NCBI GenBank assembly: GCA_005877695.1
Contig: VBOA01000011.1
Location: forward strand, 213,595-255,919
Length of the DNA stretch: 42,325 nt
Direction of reading: 5' to 3'
From: Gammaproteobacteria bacterium
Lineage (GTDB): Bacteria > Pseudomonadota > Gammaproteobacteria > Diplorickettsiales > Diplorickettsiaceae
The notes under the pieces: generated by a model
The model's input: only the letters and a program-made list of their open reading frames with translations
What the model was told of the DNA's origin: nothing
Databases searched by the model: none
In this document: positions 9,863 through 19,513 of the stretch, in pieces
Layout of the letters: each line of letters starts with the position of its first letter
Position numbering within the stretch: position 1 is the stretch's first letter
Translations under genes and position numbers: made by a program

Positions 9863-10254
9863 TGCCAAAAGAATTTAGTCGCACGGCGCGTATTGCTGAT
9901 CTGATACAGAAAGAATTAAGTAATACTATTCTGAATAAAGAAATAGCGGATACCCGTCTGAAATTTATTACCATTACTTCAGTAAAAGTTTCACGTGACC
10001 TTTCTTATGCAGATATATTATTTACACAATTAGATGTAGAAAATTCAAATAATAAACAGCAAAGCAAGGAATTAACGGTTAAATTACTAAGAAAGGCAGC
10101 TGCTCGTTTACGTTATGCATTAGCACAACGTTTACAATTGCATAAAGTGCCTAATTTACGTTTTTTTTATGATGATTTTATGGAAGAAAGTGATCGTATC
10201 CATAGCTTAATCGATAGCGTTATTGCAAAGGATAAGGCCAAGCGTTCTGAATAA
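9862..10254 (+). CDS. rbfA: 30S ribosome-binding factor RbfA
   Basis: The 130-residue KH-fold protein helps mature the 5' end of 16S rRNA and is needed at low temperature. Typical sequence includes the start MPKEFSRTARIADLIQKEL, the central ITSVKVSRDLSYADI and the C-terminal LRFFYDDFMEESDRI. The start ATG overlaps the infB stop (TAATG), so its translation normally depends on ribosomes finishing infB. The break in infB could therefore lower its expression. The gene order infB-rbfA-truB is conserved. Confidence 0.95.
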   Translation: MPKEFSRTARIADLIQKELSNTILNKEIADTRLKFITITSVKVSRDLSYADILFTQLDVENSNNKQQSKELTVKLLRKAAARLRYALAQRLQLHKVPNLRFFYDDFMEESDRIHSLIDSVIAKDKAKRSE

Positions 10255-10279
10255 ATATTATTTTCTAAAAGAATAAGTT

Positions 10280-11227
10280 ATGCACTCCCTAATTTCTAAA
10301 AAACGTTTGATCAATGGTATTTTATTGCTTGATAAACCTAAAGAGATGACATCAAATCAAGCATTACAAACGGTAAAAAAATTATTTTCGGCTAGTAAAG
10401 TGGGACATACAGGAAGTTTAGATCCTTTGGCAACAGGCTTATTACCATTATGTTTTGGGGAAGCAACAAAATTTTCTCAGTTTTTATTGAACGCCGATAA
10501 AACTTACTTTGTAAGCGCTTTTCTAGGAATCCGAACCAACACAGGGGACGCTGAAGGCGAAGTGATAGAGTCGCGGCCTGTTCCTAACTATTCAACTGAT
10601 CAATTAGAAACGATTATATCTGCTTTCCGCGGAACGATCTCTCAGATTCCACCCATGTTTTCCGCATTGAAACATAAAGGTCGTCCTTTATATAAATTAG
10701 CCAGACAAGGTATTGTAGTAGAACGTAGTCCTCGAACCGTCACCATACACAGCTTACGTCTGTTTGAGAGTAATAACACAGAAAAAAATTCAACTGTAAA
10801 TAGAATACTTAATTTCGAGATTAGATGTAGTAAAGGTACCTATATTCGTACCTTAATAGAAGATATCGGTGAAGCTTTGGAATGCGGTGCTTATGTCTCT
10901 GATTTACGCCGCTTAAGTGTTGCTAATTATCATGCGGAACAAATGGTGAGCTTGAAAGAATTACAAAGTTTAAGCTTAGCCGAATGTGATCAAAAATTAC
11001 TGAGTTTAGATAGTTTGTTAAACGAATGGCCGGTTTTAAAAATTTCTCAAGCCGCTGCTTATTATCTATATCGAGGGCAAGCGGTATTACTACCAAATCT
11101 TCCCAAACAAGGATTGCTGCGCTTACTATTACAAAAAAGTGGTCAATTTATTGGCGTAGGCGAAATTTTAGAAGATGGCCGTGTTGCACCCCGGCGTTTA
11201 GTCGATTTGAATAAGTTAAGTATTTAG
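10280..11227 (+). CDS. truB: tRNA pseudouridine(55) synthase TruB
   Basis: The 315-residue enzyme isomerises U55 in the T-loop of tRNAs. The catalytic aspartate is in GHTGSLDPLATG (residues about 46-57, Asp near 52). NGILLLDKPKEMTSNQ near the N-terminus and CSKGTYIRTLIEDIGE (about 195-210) are family hallmarks. The C-terminus ends in a PUA-like segment. It follows rbfA by 25 nt. In many relatives rpsO and pnp come next; here they are absent and the operon appears to end at the TAG at 11225. Confidence 0.95.
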   Translation: MHSLISKKRLINGILLLDKPKEMTSNQALQTVKKLFSASKVGHTGSLDPLATGLLPLCFGEATKFSQFLLNADKTYFVSAFLGIRTNTGDAEGEVIESRPVPNYSTDQLETIISAFRGTISQIPPMFSALKHKGRPLYKLARQGIVVERSPRTVTIHSLRLFESNNTEKNSTVNRILNFEIRCSKGTYIRTLIEDIGEALECGAYVSDLRRLSVANYHAEQMVSLKELQSLSLAECDQKLLSLDSLLNEWPVLKISQAAAYYLYRGQAVLLPNLPKQGLLRLLLQKSGQFIGVGEILEDGRVAPRRLVDLNKLSI

Positions 11228-11460
11228 CTGACAACTATTGAAGATTATCGACACTACGTACTTATTATCTGCAATTAAGCCCTAAATTGTCTTTTCAATC
11301 TAAATTTAAGCTGTTTTTTTTTAATTTTATGCTTTACTTAATTTCGGGTATAAATTGATCATATTTTGCCCAATCAATAGTGATATTATGGTAATTAACG
11401 AGGTCTTTGCTAGGCTTAAAGGGAGAGACATACTTAATATGTTTTAATTTAGGAGCTCAT

Positions 11461-11628
11461 ATGAACAAAGGTAAATTTCCTCACGATAAGAAACATCAAA
11501 AACCACAATGGCCAGGTCATGCAGGCATTGGTCCACAAAAGCCTCCGCACCACAATCCTGGACACCCTGGACACAATCCACAAGGTAACCCAAACAAGCC
11601 AGAATGGCCAAATAAGGACAAACGTTAA
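11461..11628 (+). CDS. 55-residue His/Pro-rich small protein
   Basis: The short gene starts at an ATG preceded by AGGAG at a good distance and ends 70 nt before a strong terminator, so it looks like a real one-gene transcript. The product has 12 prolines and 7 histidines in 55 residues, with repeated PGH and HNP units and terminal KDKR. It has no hydrophobic segment. I do not recognise it. Such composition can bind metal ions or stay unfolded. A longer reading from a TTG at 11407 exists but lacks a ribosome binding site and is rejected. The 233-nt leader (11228-11460) shows no clear promoter pair. Confidence 0.6.
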   Translation: MNKGKFPHDKKHQKPQWPGHAGIGPQKPPHHNPGHPGHNPQGNPNKPEWPNKDKR

Positions 11629-11698
11629 TAGTTGAGTAATGCTTTTGGATAAGCTTGCTAAGTTTTTTAGCAGTTGATTGGGGCAGGAGCGCAACTGA

Positions 11699-11731
11699 GA
11701 TGGATGATTTAACGATCATCCATCTTTTTTT
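11699..11731 (+). terminator. Strong intrinsic terminator
   Basis: GATGGATGAT (11699-11708) and ATCATCCATC (11715-11724) form a perfect 10-bp stem with a 6-nt loop, followed by seven T. It ends the small His/Pro-rich gene and separates it from the convergent efp. Confidence 0.9.
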
Positions 11732-11868
11732 ATACTGTACTCTTCGCACTAGAATTTTTGTTTGTGTTGCTGCTTAATTCGCAATCCTCATGTATGTTTA
11801 TACACTCCAGGTGCTCATTTTTACAGCGCCTTGACAAAAATCCTATTGCTGTGAATATACCTAGAATC

Positions 11869-12438
11869 TTATGCTTTTATTCGGGAAAGATATTCGCCGG
11901 TACGGGTATCGACTTTAATCAATTCACCAATTTGAATAAATAAGGGAACTCGCACAATAGCGCCTGTTTCTAAAGTAGCGGGTTTCCCTCCTCCACCTGA
12001 TGTATCACCGCGCACGCCAGGGTCGGTCTCCACTATTTTTAAAATAACAAAATTAGCAGGCGTAATGCACAAAGGATTGCCGTTGAATAAGGTCAGAGTA
12101 CATGAGTCTTGTTCTTTTAGCCATATCTTGGCTGCTGTCACTGCAGCTGCATCAGCTGCGTATTGTTCGTAGGTTTCGGCATCCATGAAGTGCCAAACAT
12201 GTCCATCGTTATAAAGATATTGGACTTCAATATCAAATACATCAGCCGCTTGTAAGCTATCTCCAGATTTTAAAGTGTGCTCAATAACGCGACCATTTTT
12301 TAAATTACGTAGCTTAATACGATTAAAAGCCTGGCCCTTTCCTGGCTTAACGTAATCATTTTCCAATATTGTGTAAGGGTCATTATCTAACATGACCTTC
12401 ATACCGTTTCTTAATTCATTTGTTGTGTAATAAGGCAT
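11869..12438 (-). CDS. efp: Elongation factor P
   Basis: EF-P rescues ribosomes stalled at polyproline. The 189-residue protein has the usual three beta-barrel domains. The loop VKPGKGQAF holds the lysine (residue 34) that carries the beta-lysyl modification in gammaproteobacteria. [18 protein letters not shown] and the C-terminal [11 protein letters not shown] are family signatures. It lies 15 nt downstream of orn on the same strand, so the two probably form one transcript. A proline-rich small protein next door (11461) would be an EF-P client, though adjacency may be chance. Confidence 0.96.
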   Translation of the reverse strand: MPYYTTNELRNGMKVMLDNDPYTILENDYVKPGKGQAFNRIKLRNLKNGRVIEHTLKSGDSLQAADVFDIEVQYLYNDGHVWHFMDAETYEQYAADAAAVTAAKIWLKEQDSCTLTLFNGNPLCITPANFVILKIVETDPGVRGDTSGGGGKPATLETGAIVRVPLFIQIGELIKVDTRTGEYLSRIKA

Positions 12439-12453
12439 AAATTAATTCAAAAG

Positions 12454-12999
12454 TTAAAGTTTAAATAGATGTTCGCGATAATAACGTAATTCATTAATGG
12501 AGTCTCGTATATCTTCTAAGGCCAAATGCTTGGATTTTTTCTTGCAGCCTTCTAATATGCTTGGATTCCATCGATAGGCGAGTTCTTTTAACGTACTTAC
12601 ATCTAAGTTCCGATAATGAAAATATTTCTCTAAAACCGGCATACAGCGGGCCAAAAAGCGACGATCTTGACAAATACTATTACCACACATGGGCGATTTA
12701 TTAGGGGGAACATATTCCATAATAAACTCTAAGGTGTGCTTTTCGGCTTCTTCTTCGCTGGTTTTACTCGCTCTTACTCTATCGAGTAAACCTGAGCCCT
12801 TATGTTGGCGTTTATTCCAATCATCCATACCGGCCAATAGTTGTTCATCTTGGAATATAGCAAACACAGGACCCTCCTCTATAATCTCTAGTTGAGAATC
12901 AGTGATAATGGTTGCAATCTCGATAATTTTATCTTGATTGGTATCAAGTCCTGTCATTTCGAGATCGATCCAGATTAAATTATCCGCTTTAGGCGTCAT
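12454..12999 (-). CDS. orn: Oligoribonuclease
   Basis: Orn is the DEDDh 3'-5' exonuclease that degrades di- to pentaribonucleotides at the end of RNA turnover, including pGpG from cyclic di-GMP. The 181-residue protein matches the family length. It shows [10 protein letters not shown] near the N-terminus (first two acidic metal ligands), [12 protein letters not shown] in the middle, and the [19 protein letters not shown] end with the last His and Asp. The ATG at 12999 is divergent from plsY with 138 nt between them, room for promoters on both strands. Confidence 0.96.
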   Translation of the reverse strand: MTPKADNLIWIDLEMTGLDTNQDKIIEIATIITDSQLEIIEEGPVFAIFQDEQLLAGMDDWNKRQHKGSGLLDRVRASKTSEEEAEKHTLEFIMEYVPPNKSPMCGNSICQDRRFLARCMPVLEKYFHYRNLDVSTLKELAYRWNPSILEGCKKKSKHLALEDIRDSINELRYYREHLFKL

Positions 13000-13137
13000 G
13001 TCAGGACCTTAAATATTATTACTATAAATTGGCTAATTGGTAATTTTCGGTCACGAAAATTATTTTTCATTTATATTATACCGTGGCCGCTATTCAAGAT
13101 GCGAATATTTTAAAAAAGAGTTTACCTAGGAAAGTTT

Positions 13138-13746
13138 ATGATACTACTACTACTTGTTTTTATCTTAATGGCTTATTTACTGGGCTCTTTGTCGAGTGCA
13201 ATTATAGTGAGTAAATGTGCGGGGCTGCCTGATCCTCGTACGCAAGGTTCAGGAAATCCAGGGGCTAGTAATATTCTCAGGATAGGCGGAAAAAAATTAG
13301 CGATCATTGTTTTATTGGGTGATGTACTCAAAGGGTGGATCCCAGTGATGTTAGCTAAATTATGCGGCTTACCTTTCGCTTGGTTGGCATGGGTCGCTTT
13401 TTTTGCTTTTATCGGCCACTTATATCCCATTTTTTTTGGTTTTCGTGGCGGAAAAGGCGTTGCAACAGCATTAGGTGGATTAATTGCTTTAGCTTGGCCT
13501 TTAGGTTTAATCGGATTATTAAGTTGGGGTGTAGTGTTGTTTTTATTTCGTTATATTTCTGTTGCATCTATGTTGGCGACGATAGTGATGTTTTTGTATG
13601 TTTTTTATACTTATCCATTGCCGGTATATTTGCCGATCTTTTTAATGACAGTATTATTGATAGCTCGACATTTCTCAAATATTCAACGTTTATTTCAAGG
13701 TACAGAGCCAAAATTGACTCAATCTGAATTGAAACAGAAAAAATAA
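13138..13746 (+). CDS. plsY: Glycerol-3-phosphate acyltransferase PlsY
   Basis: The 202-residue integral membrane enzyme transfers the acyl group of acyl-phosphate to glycerol-3-phosphate, the first step of phospholipid synthesis. It has about five hydrophobic segments. The three conserved cytosolic motifs are present: LGSLSSA near residue 15, GSGNPGASNILR near 37-48, and GHLYPIFFGFRGGKGVAT near 93-110. The ATG at 13138 begins directly at the first transmembrane helix. It often lies next to tsaD in gammaproteobacteria; here a 610-residue orphan separates the two, which suggests an insertion. Confidence 0.95.
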   Translation: MILLLLVFILMAYLLGSLSSAIIVSKCAGLPDPRTQGSGNPGASNILRIGGKKLAIIVLLGDVLKGWIPVMLAKLCGLPFAWLAWVAFFAFIGHLYPIFFGFRGGKGVATALGGLIALAWPLGLIGLLSWGVVLFLFRYISVASMLATIVMFLYVFYTYPLPVYLPIFLMTVLLIARHFSNIQRLFQGTEPKLTQSELKQKK

Positions 13747-13842
13747 TTCTCAAGTTAAACTATTGTGTTCAAAATTTTTTTTATGTTATGTTGGATAGAG
13801 GAGATTTAAGAATAAAAATATTTTATTTAATGGAGATTATTT

Positions 13843-15675
13843 ATGTCAATTAAACTTAAAAATATTCCTGATATTAATCAGTTTGATCCTTTGCAAAAAC
13901 ATCTAGAAAATATTTTATCTCCATCTAAACAAAACATGGGATATGCTAAAAAAAGATTAGAGGCAGCTTGCATGGCTTCAGATTTAATTAAAAAGAATAT
14001 TGATATTCCAGAAAAAATCTCTAAGGAATCAGATCCGCTAAAAACAGCCGAAGCTAAAGCTAATTTAATAGTGTTATCGACTGTTATCGATAACATTGGG
14101 CAAACAAATCTGGAAACTCAACAAAAAAGTATCAATGAATATTTGTCTAAACAAGCCGAGCTTAGAAACGAGAATCAATTGGTTTATGGAAAAAGTCTAA
14201 GTAATTCTAATTTAATTGGTTTAGGTATGGGTTTGGCTGAAACTCCCGAGAATTCTAACGGTGTTTTTTATAAAAAAAAGCTGATATCAACAGATACCTA
14301 TACTTACCGGGGTGATCAATATGCCATTCAGGGTACAGTGGAATTTGGTATAACCTACGATAATAAAATTTTTATTGTTCCTAAGTTTGACGGCATTACA
14401 ATTAATAATTTATATAAGATGGCTCAAGGGGTTTTTTTAAAAGCGGTTGGTTGTATACAGATTGGCAATAAAGAAATCGAGGAAAGTATGGTGGATGGAA
14501 AGACTTTTTCCAAGATATTAGAAGGACATGTAAAATATATTTCTATTTACAATCGTTTTTTTGATGCGCCAAAGGATAATATTGCGGTTTCTTTATACGC
14601 CTTAAAAGGCATGGGCATTGATCTGAGTGATGCTCAAGTCGTTATTCCGGATGATAAGGCCCCGTTAATTAGTCGTTATTCCGGCTGTAATATTACCATT
14701 CATGGTAATATAAAAAATGCTTCCTATTATTTAGATGAAGTCCGATTTCCAGGTGCTAAAGCGTTAGCTGAAAAAAAATCAAATTTTTCGGATAAGCTCG
14801 TCGAGCTTTTTTGTGCTATAGATGATGAAATTTTATTAACAAGAAATAAAAAATTAATAAAAGATATCATTGAAGAAAGAGCGCTTCTCAAATTAAATTT
14901 AATTAGGTTATTTAGTTGCACGGAAGGGCTTATCCAATCTCCTGAAAATAATAGCCAACGAGTTGAAGTTCCAGGTTTACTTAAGGATATCAATCAACCC
15001 TCCACCTCAAAATCTAGAGTTGAACAAGTTTCTGTATCCGCGATAAAGGCTGAAGAAACCGTAACAGGTACTTTTAATGATTATTGGCAGGCTATTAAAG
15101 CAAGTATGCAACTTTTTAAAGAAAAAAACATTGATCTAAGCTTTCTTGCTTCTGAAATCAATATGATAGTTGCTTATCTTTTGCAAAGTAGTTTAACGTC
15201 TGAAGAAAAACAGCAGCTTAAGGAATGGGTTATCTCAGTAAGCGTACCCGGCCGCAAATTTGAATTAGAACCGCTTTCTGACTATATCAAGTTCTATGAG
15301 CACGATCCGATAAAAACCTGTATAGCTTTATTGCAAGATTATTCGAAAGGTAGTGGTTGGCAGGGAATGATTTGTCGATTTTTCTCGGGTGCTTGGAACC
15401 GAAATTATAAGGACCCGGTTAATAAATTTTTATCGATTTATAAGAAAAATGAATTAGCTGATAATATAAATATTTGTAGTATTTATGATAAGTTAAAAGA
15501 TTTAGGTTTAATATTTAACTATGATGCTGAAAGTAAAAGCAGCTTGAGAAAAATACTTTTATTTTGTGCCAAACTCAATAATGAAGAAGAGTCTTTACTT
15601 CATTTAATCCTTAATCTTTCATACACTGCATTTCCGCCGCTTGATTCCGATACGCATATTGAATGTTGTTGTTAA
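13843..15675 (+). CDS. Orphan 610-residue protein, possible effector, ending in three cysteines
   Basis: I do not recognise this protein. It starts at an ATG with GGAG upstream, has no signal peptide or membrane segment, and looks soluble: a helical N-terminus (about 1-120), a beta-rich middle (about 130-290) and a helical C-terminal half. Residues 375-405 are Ser/Pro-rich and may be a linker. The last four residues are Glu-Cys-Cys-Cys. Double or triple cysteines at the very end resemble Rab-type geranylgeranylation signals of eukaryotes, which some intracellular bacterial effectors imitate; this is speculation. The gene sits between plsY and tsaD, commonly adjacent in relatives, and is convergent with tsaD with 11 nt between their ends. 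Confidence 0.8.
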   Translation: MSIKLKNIPDINQFDPLQKHLENILSPSKQNMGYAKKRLEAACMASDLIKKNIDIPEKISKESDPLKTAEAKANLIVLSTVIDNIGQTNLETQQKSINEYLSKQAELRNENQLVYGKSLSNSNLIGLGMGLAETPENSNGVFYKKKLISTDTYTYRGDQYAIQGTVEFGITYDNKIFIVPKFDGITINNLYKMAQGVFLKAVGCIQIGNKEIEESMVDGKTFSKILEGHVKYISIYNRFFDAPKDNIAVSLYALKGMGIDLSDAQVVIPDDKAPLISRYSGCNITIHGNIKNASYYLDEVRFPGAKALAEKKSNFSDKLVELFCAIDDEILLTRNKKLIKDIIEERALLKLNLIRLFSCTEGLIQSPENNSQRVEVPGLLKDINQPSTSKSRVEQVSVSAIKAEETVTGTFNDYWQAIKASMQLFKEKNIDLSFLASEINMIVAYLLQSSLTSEEKQQLKEWVISVSVPGRKFELEPLSDYIKFYEHDPIKTCIALLQDYSKGSGWQGMICRFFSGAWNRNYKDPVNKFLSIYKKNELADNINICSIYDKLKDLGLIFNYDAESKSSLRKILLFCAKLNNEEESLLHLILNLSYTAFPPLDSDTHIECCC

Positions 15676-15686
15676 CCAAAAATGCT

Positions 15687-16742
15687 TTAATCCAATTGAT
15701 CCAAAGGGTAACGCGCCATCGTTTTTATACCTAGATTGTCACTTTGACCTAAGTTCAAACGTCGATAACCTAAATAAGCAATCATTGCTCCATTGTCAGT
15801 GCAGAAGCTGGGTCGCGGGTAGTAAAGTGTGAAGCCGTGCTTCGTTGCCATGTCTGCAAGTTCCTTGCGAAGCCAGGTATTGGCGGCTACGCCACCGGCG
15901 ATGACTAAACGATTTAGACCTGTTTGTTTTAAAGCGCGCATGGCCTTAATAACTAAGGTATCCGTTACCGCGGCTTGAAACTCATGAGCAATATTGGCTT
16001 TAGTTTGCGGCGTTTGATCACTATTTTTTAAGGTAGTACTTACAAAGGTTTTCAAACCACTAAAACTAAAATCGCAATCGGGTCTATTGACCATAGGCCG
16101 TGGAAAAGTATATTGCTTAGCTTGACCTTGCTCTGCTAATGCAGCGATGGCAGGCCCCCCGGGATAATTCAAACCTAATAATTTAGCTGTTTTATCGAAA
16201 GCTTCACCTACTGCATCATCAAGGCTCCTCCCCAGAATCTGGTAATCGCCGATGTCATTTACTTGTGCTAACAAAGTATGCCCGCCCGATACTAAGAGAG
16301 CAATAAATGGGAATTCCGGAGGATGTTCTTCTAACATAGGTGCAAGTAAATGGGCTTCCATATGATGCACACCCAACGTGGGGATTCCAAGCGCCCAACC
16401 TAAACTACGTCCAAAAGTGGCGCCGACCAATAAGGCTCCTGCTAAACCAGGGCCTGCGCAATAGGCAATGCCATCGATGGCAGAGAGCGTAAGCTGAGCA
16501 TTAGCCAGAGTTTCTTGAAGTAAAGGTAAGACTTTAAGGATATGGTCGCGCGAGGCAAGTTCTGGAACCACACCGCCATATTGGTTATGTAGATCAATTT
16601 GGCTATAGAGTGAATGGGCAATGAGGCCTTTTTGACCATGGTAGAGCGCGATACCGGTTTCATCGCAGGAAGTCTCAATACCTAATACACAATGTAAGTT
16701 TTTTGGATGGAAATCGGTTGGTTTTGAATAGAAACTTTGCAT
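15687..16742 (-). CDS. tsaD: tRNA N6-threonylcarbamoyladenosine synthase subunit TsaD
   Basis: TsaD (Gcp/YgjD) transfers the threonylcarbamoyl group to A37 of ANN-decoding tRNAs with TsaB and TsaE. The 351-residue protein shows [14 protein letters not shown] near residue 22, the metal-binding HHMEAH near 125 and the glycine-rich [11 protein letters not shown] and [13 protein letters not shown] motifs. About 16 extra residues precede the usual start; no later ATG fits, so the ATG at 16742 is kept. It is divergent from rpsU, the standard gammaproteobacterial arrangement. Confidence 0.96.
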   Translation of the reverse strand: MQSFYSKPTDFHPKNLHCVLGIETSCDETGIALYHGQKGLIAHSLYSQIDLHNQYGGVVPELASRDHILKVLPLLQETLANAQLTLSAIDGIAYCAGPGLAGALLVGATFGRSLGWALGIPTLGVHHMEAHLLAPMLEEHPPEFPFIALLVSGGHTLLAQVNDIGDYQILGRSLDDAVGEAFDKTAKLLGLNYPGGPAIAALAEQGQAKQYTFPRPMVNRPDCDFSFSGLKTFVSTTLKNSDQTPQTKANIAHEFQAAVTDTLVIKAMRALKQTGLNRLVIAGGVAANTWLRKELADMATKHGFTLYYPRPSFCTDNGAMIAYLGYRRLNLGQSDNLGIKTMARYPLDQLD

Positions 16743-16803
16743 TTTTATGGATTGCTGGTTAGAATTAGCACCTATTTTAACTTTAATTGAGGAAGTGCAC
16801 TAC

Positions 16804-17037
16804 ATGCCCGGCGTAATACTTAAAACCAGCGAAACACTCGAGTCGGCTATCCGCCGTTATAAGCGCGCCTGTGAAAAATCAGGTATTTTCGCTGAAGTGC
16901 GTCGTCGTGAATATTACGAGAAACCTACTGAAGCACGCAAGCGTCGTTTTGCTGCAGCAGTCAAACGCTGTCGCAAACGTTTGATGCGTGATAATCCTTG
17001 TTTTATCGCTAAAACCAAAACCAAGCGTAAACATTAA
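16804..17037 (+). CDS. rpsU: 30S ribosomal protein S21
   Basis: The 77-residue basic protein of the small subunit helps base pairing between the mRNA leader and 16S rRNA. The start [10 protein letters not shown] lies at 16804 behind TTGAGGAAG, which serves as ribosome binding site; an in-frame ATG at 16747 would add residues foreign to the family and is rejected. It is the first gene of the rpsU-yqeY-dnaG group, and the 61 nt between it and tsaD must hold promoters for both directions. Confidence 0.95.
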   Translation: MPGVILKTSETLESAIRRYKRACEKSGIFAEVRRREYYEKPTEARKRRFAAAVKRCRKRLMRDNPCFIAKTKTKRKH

Positions 17038-17043
17038 TATCAC

Positions 17044-17493
17044 ATGACTACTTCACTTAAGCAGCAAATTCAGGAAGATATGAAAACTGCGCTACGAGCG
17101 CAAGATAAGCAGCGTTTGGGTGTAGTACGTCTTATTTTAGCGGCGATTAAGCAGGTTGAAGTGGATGAACGCGTTGAAGTAGATGATGCGCGTATCATTC
17201 CGATATTGAATAAAATGCTTAAGCAACGTCGCGATTCGATTGTCCAGTATGATCAGGCTAAACGTGATGATTTAGCCGAACAAGAGCGTTTAGAAGTCAA
17301 AATTATTCAAACCTATCTACCCGAGCCTTTAAGTGAAACAGAGATTGATCGTATGATGTCTGAAGCGATCACAAAAGTGGGCGCTACTTCAATTAAGGAG
17401 ATGGGAAAGGTCATGGCAGAACTGAAAGACAAATTACAAGGTCGTGCAGATCTGACACAGATTAGCGCAAAAATTAAAACTCATTTAACTTAA
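17044..17493 (+). CDS. yqeY: GatB/YqeY domain protein
   Basis: The 149-residue protein has the YqeY fold, related to the tRNA-binding tail of the amidotransferase subunit GatB: an N-terminal helical region (LKQQIQEDMKTALRAQDKQR, then LGVVRLILAAIK) and the IIQTYLPEPLSETEI motif near the middle. Its exact role is unknown; it may interact with tRNA or tRNA-synthesis enzymes. It starts 6 nt after rpsU and lies between rpsU and dnaG as in many proteobacteria. Confidence 0.9.
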   Translation: MTTSLKQQIQEDMKTALRAQDKQRLGVVRLILAAIKQVEVDERVEVDDARIIPILNKMLKQRRDSIVQYDQAKRDDLAEQERLEVKIIQTYLPEPLSETEIDRMMSEAITKVGATSIKEMGKVMAELKDKLQGRADLTQISAKIKTHLT

Positions 17494-17587
17494 AAGTTCG
17501 CTTTTTTTTCTTGAGCCAAAAATTCAAGGCTAACTGAATAATTACTCACAGCCAAAAGTTCCAGTGCGAAAAGTATACCAGGAATAT

Positions 17588-19319
17588 ATGTCACTAGCGC
17601 CTATACCACAGGAATTTATTAATGAGCTCCTAGCGCGAGTGGATATTGTGCAGCTTATTGATGCACGCGTTCCGCTGCGAAAAAAAGGTAAAAATTATAT
17701 TGCCTGCTGTCCCTTCCATGCCGAAAAAACACCCTCCTTTACCGTAACCCCTGAAAAACAGTTTTACTATTGCTTTGGCTGCTCGGTCGGCGGAAATGCA
17801 CTCAGTTTTTTAATGGAATACGAAAAATTGAGCTTTGTTGAAGCAGTGTATACAAGTTCCGCAACAAGCAAAACCTCAAGAATATAAAACCTCTGCAAAT
17901 CTTTATAGTTTGTTAGAAGAGGTAGCGCAATTCTATGCCAAAGAATTACGAACAAATACGCTCGCTATTAATTATCTAAAACAACGCGGATTATCGGGGG
18001 AGATAGCTAAGAAATTTAATTTAGGTTATGCACCAGCTGCTTGGAATACACTACTTAAAAAGTTTGATAAAGAGATTGAAAATTTATTTGCAGCGGGTTT
18101 ATTAGTTAAAAAAAATGAAGGTGGTCAAGCTTATTATGATCGCTTCCGAGATCGAATCTTGTTTCCGATACGTGATCGAAGAGGACGTATCATCGGCTTT
18201 GGTGGTCGTGTTTTAACGCAACAGGAACCCAAATATTTAAATTCGCCCGAAACCGTCCTTTTTCATAAAAGTAAAGAACTTTATGGTCTTTATGAAACAT
18301 GTCAGGCAAATCGTCAGCTTGAACGTATACTAGTGGTTGAAGGTTATATGGATGTATTAGCTTTGTTTCAAGCAGATCTTCCTTTTGCAGTGGCTACGTT
18401 AGGCACTGCCACCAGCCGCGATCAAATAAGTCGACTCATGAGTTATACGCAGGAAATAATATTTTGTTTTGATGGTGATATTGCCGGAAAAAAAGCAGCA
18501 TGGCGTGTACTTGAGCAAAGTTTAGATTTATTAACAGACGGTTATATACTGCGTTTTTTATTATTACCTAATGCTGAAGATCCAGATTCTCTACTACAAA
18601 AAAAAGGTCGTACTGAATTTATGGCGAGATTGCAACAAGCGCAATCTTTGGGTGAATTTTTATTTAGTTATTTGTTAGCGCAAGTGGATATAAATCAATT
18701 AGAAGGTAAAGCACGTTTAGCGAAGCTCGCTGTTCCACTGATTGAAAAAGTAGCAGTAGGAATTATCCAATATAAATTATTTGAACAATTAGCGGCTTTA
18801 GTTAATATGGATGTCATGACATTAAAAAAAGTGACGGTTACTGAAAGCCACTCAATAAAAACAATGCAAAAAAAAATAGCTAAACCCAATAAGAACAATC
18901 GTTCTTCGCCGATGCGGTTGGCGATTACCTTATTAGTACAATTTCCCCAAATTGTTAAATCACTTTCCGAAGAACAATGCCAGGCATTAAGCAGATTAGA
19001 ATTACCTGGCAGTGATTTTTTAGTTCAACTCTTTTTACTACTCAAGCAAAATCCAGAACTAAAGAGTGCGATGTTACTCGAGTATTGGCGGGAAGATGAA
19101 GCTCGTCATAAAATTCTTAAGCAATTGATCAATGATCCCCTCACTATCCCCGAATCGGGAGTGCAAGCAGAATTCCATGATTTACTCAAGCATTTAAAAA
19201 AAGCAGCCGCAGAAGGGCAAATCGATAAGCTATTGCAACAAGGGAAACAATCCGGCTTAAATGAAGAGCAAAAAAAACATTTATATCATTTAATGTTAAA
19301 CAAACTTAATGATCAATAG
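17588..19319 (+). pseudogene. dnaG: DNA primase DnaG, frame broken after the zinc domain
   Basis: Primase makes RNA primers at the replication fork. The ATG at 17588 (AGGAA upstream) gives [20 protein letters not shown] as in the family; a GTG at 17564 is also in frame. The zinc domain is intact (CCPFH and CFGC ligands). The frame is correct up to FVEAV at about 17850, then runs to a stop at 17885-17887. The polymerase domain (YDRFRDRILFPIRDRRGRII, VEGYMDVLAL, FCFDGDIAGKKAA) and a helicase-binding tail continue in another frame to 19319. Compared with E. coli, about 8 residues of the segment after FVEAV are missing (about 23 nt). A TTG at 17835 could start the second piece. Zinc and polymerase domains of primase can cooperate between molecules, so a split enzyme is conceivable; assembly error is the main alternative. 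Confidence 0.9.
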
Positions 19320-19513
19320 CCGCTCCCCTTTTAATTTTCATGAAAAAAACACTCTATATGGACTTTTTAAAAAACCTGTGTATTTTGTGATGGGTTCCAA
19401 GTGTAGTCCTAGCTGAAGGTGCTTCAAACAGCTTGTAGGCATCGGGTATGTAGGGATAGATTGACACAAGGAAAGTGATACACCCTGACAACATCCTTTA
19501 ATGTGGAGTTAAT

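Noticed and set aside
16747..16803. N-terminal extension of ribosomal protein S21
   Set aside because: S21 begins MPGVI-like at 16804 behind a clear ribosome binding site; the extension is the intergenic promoter region.
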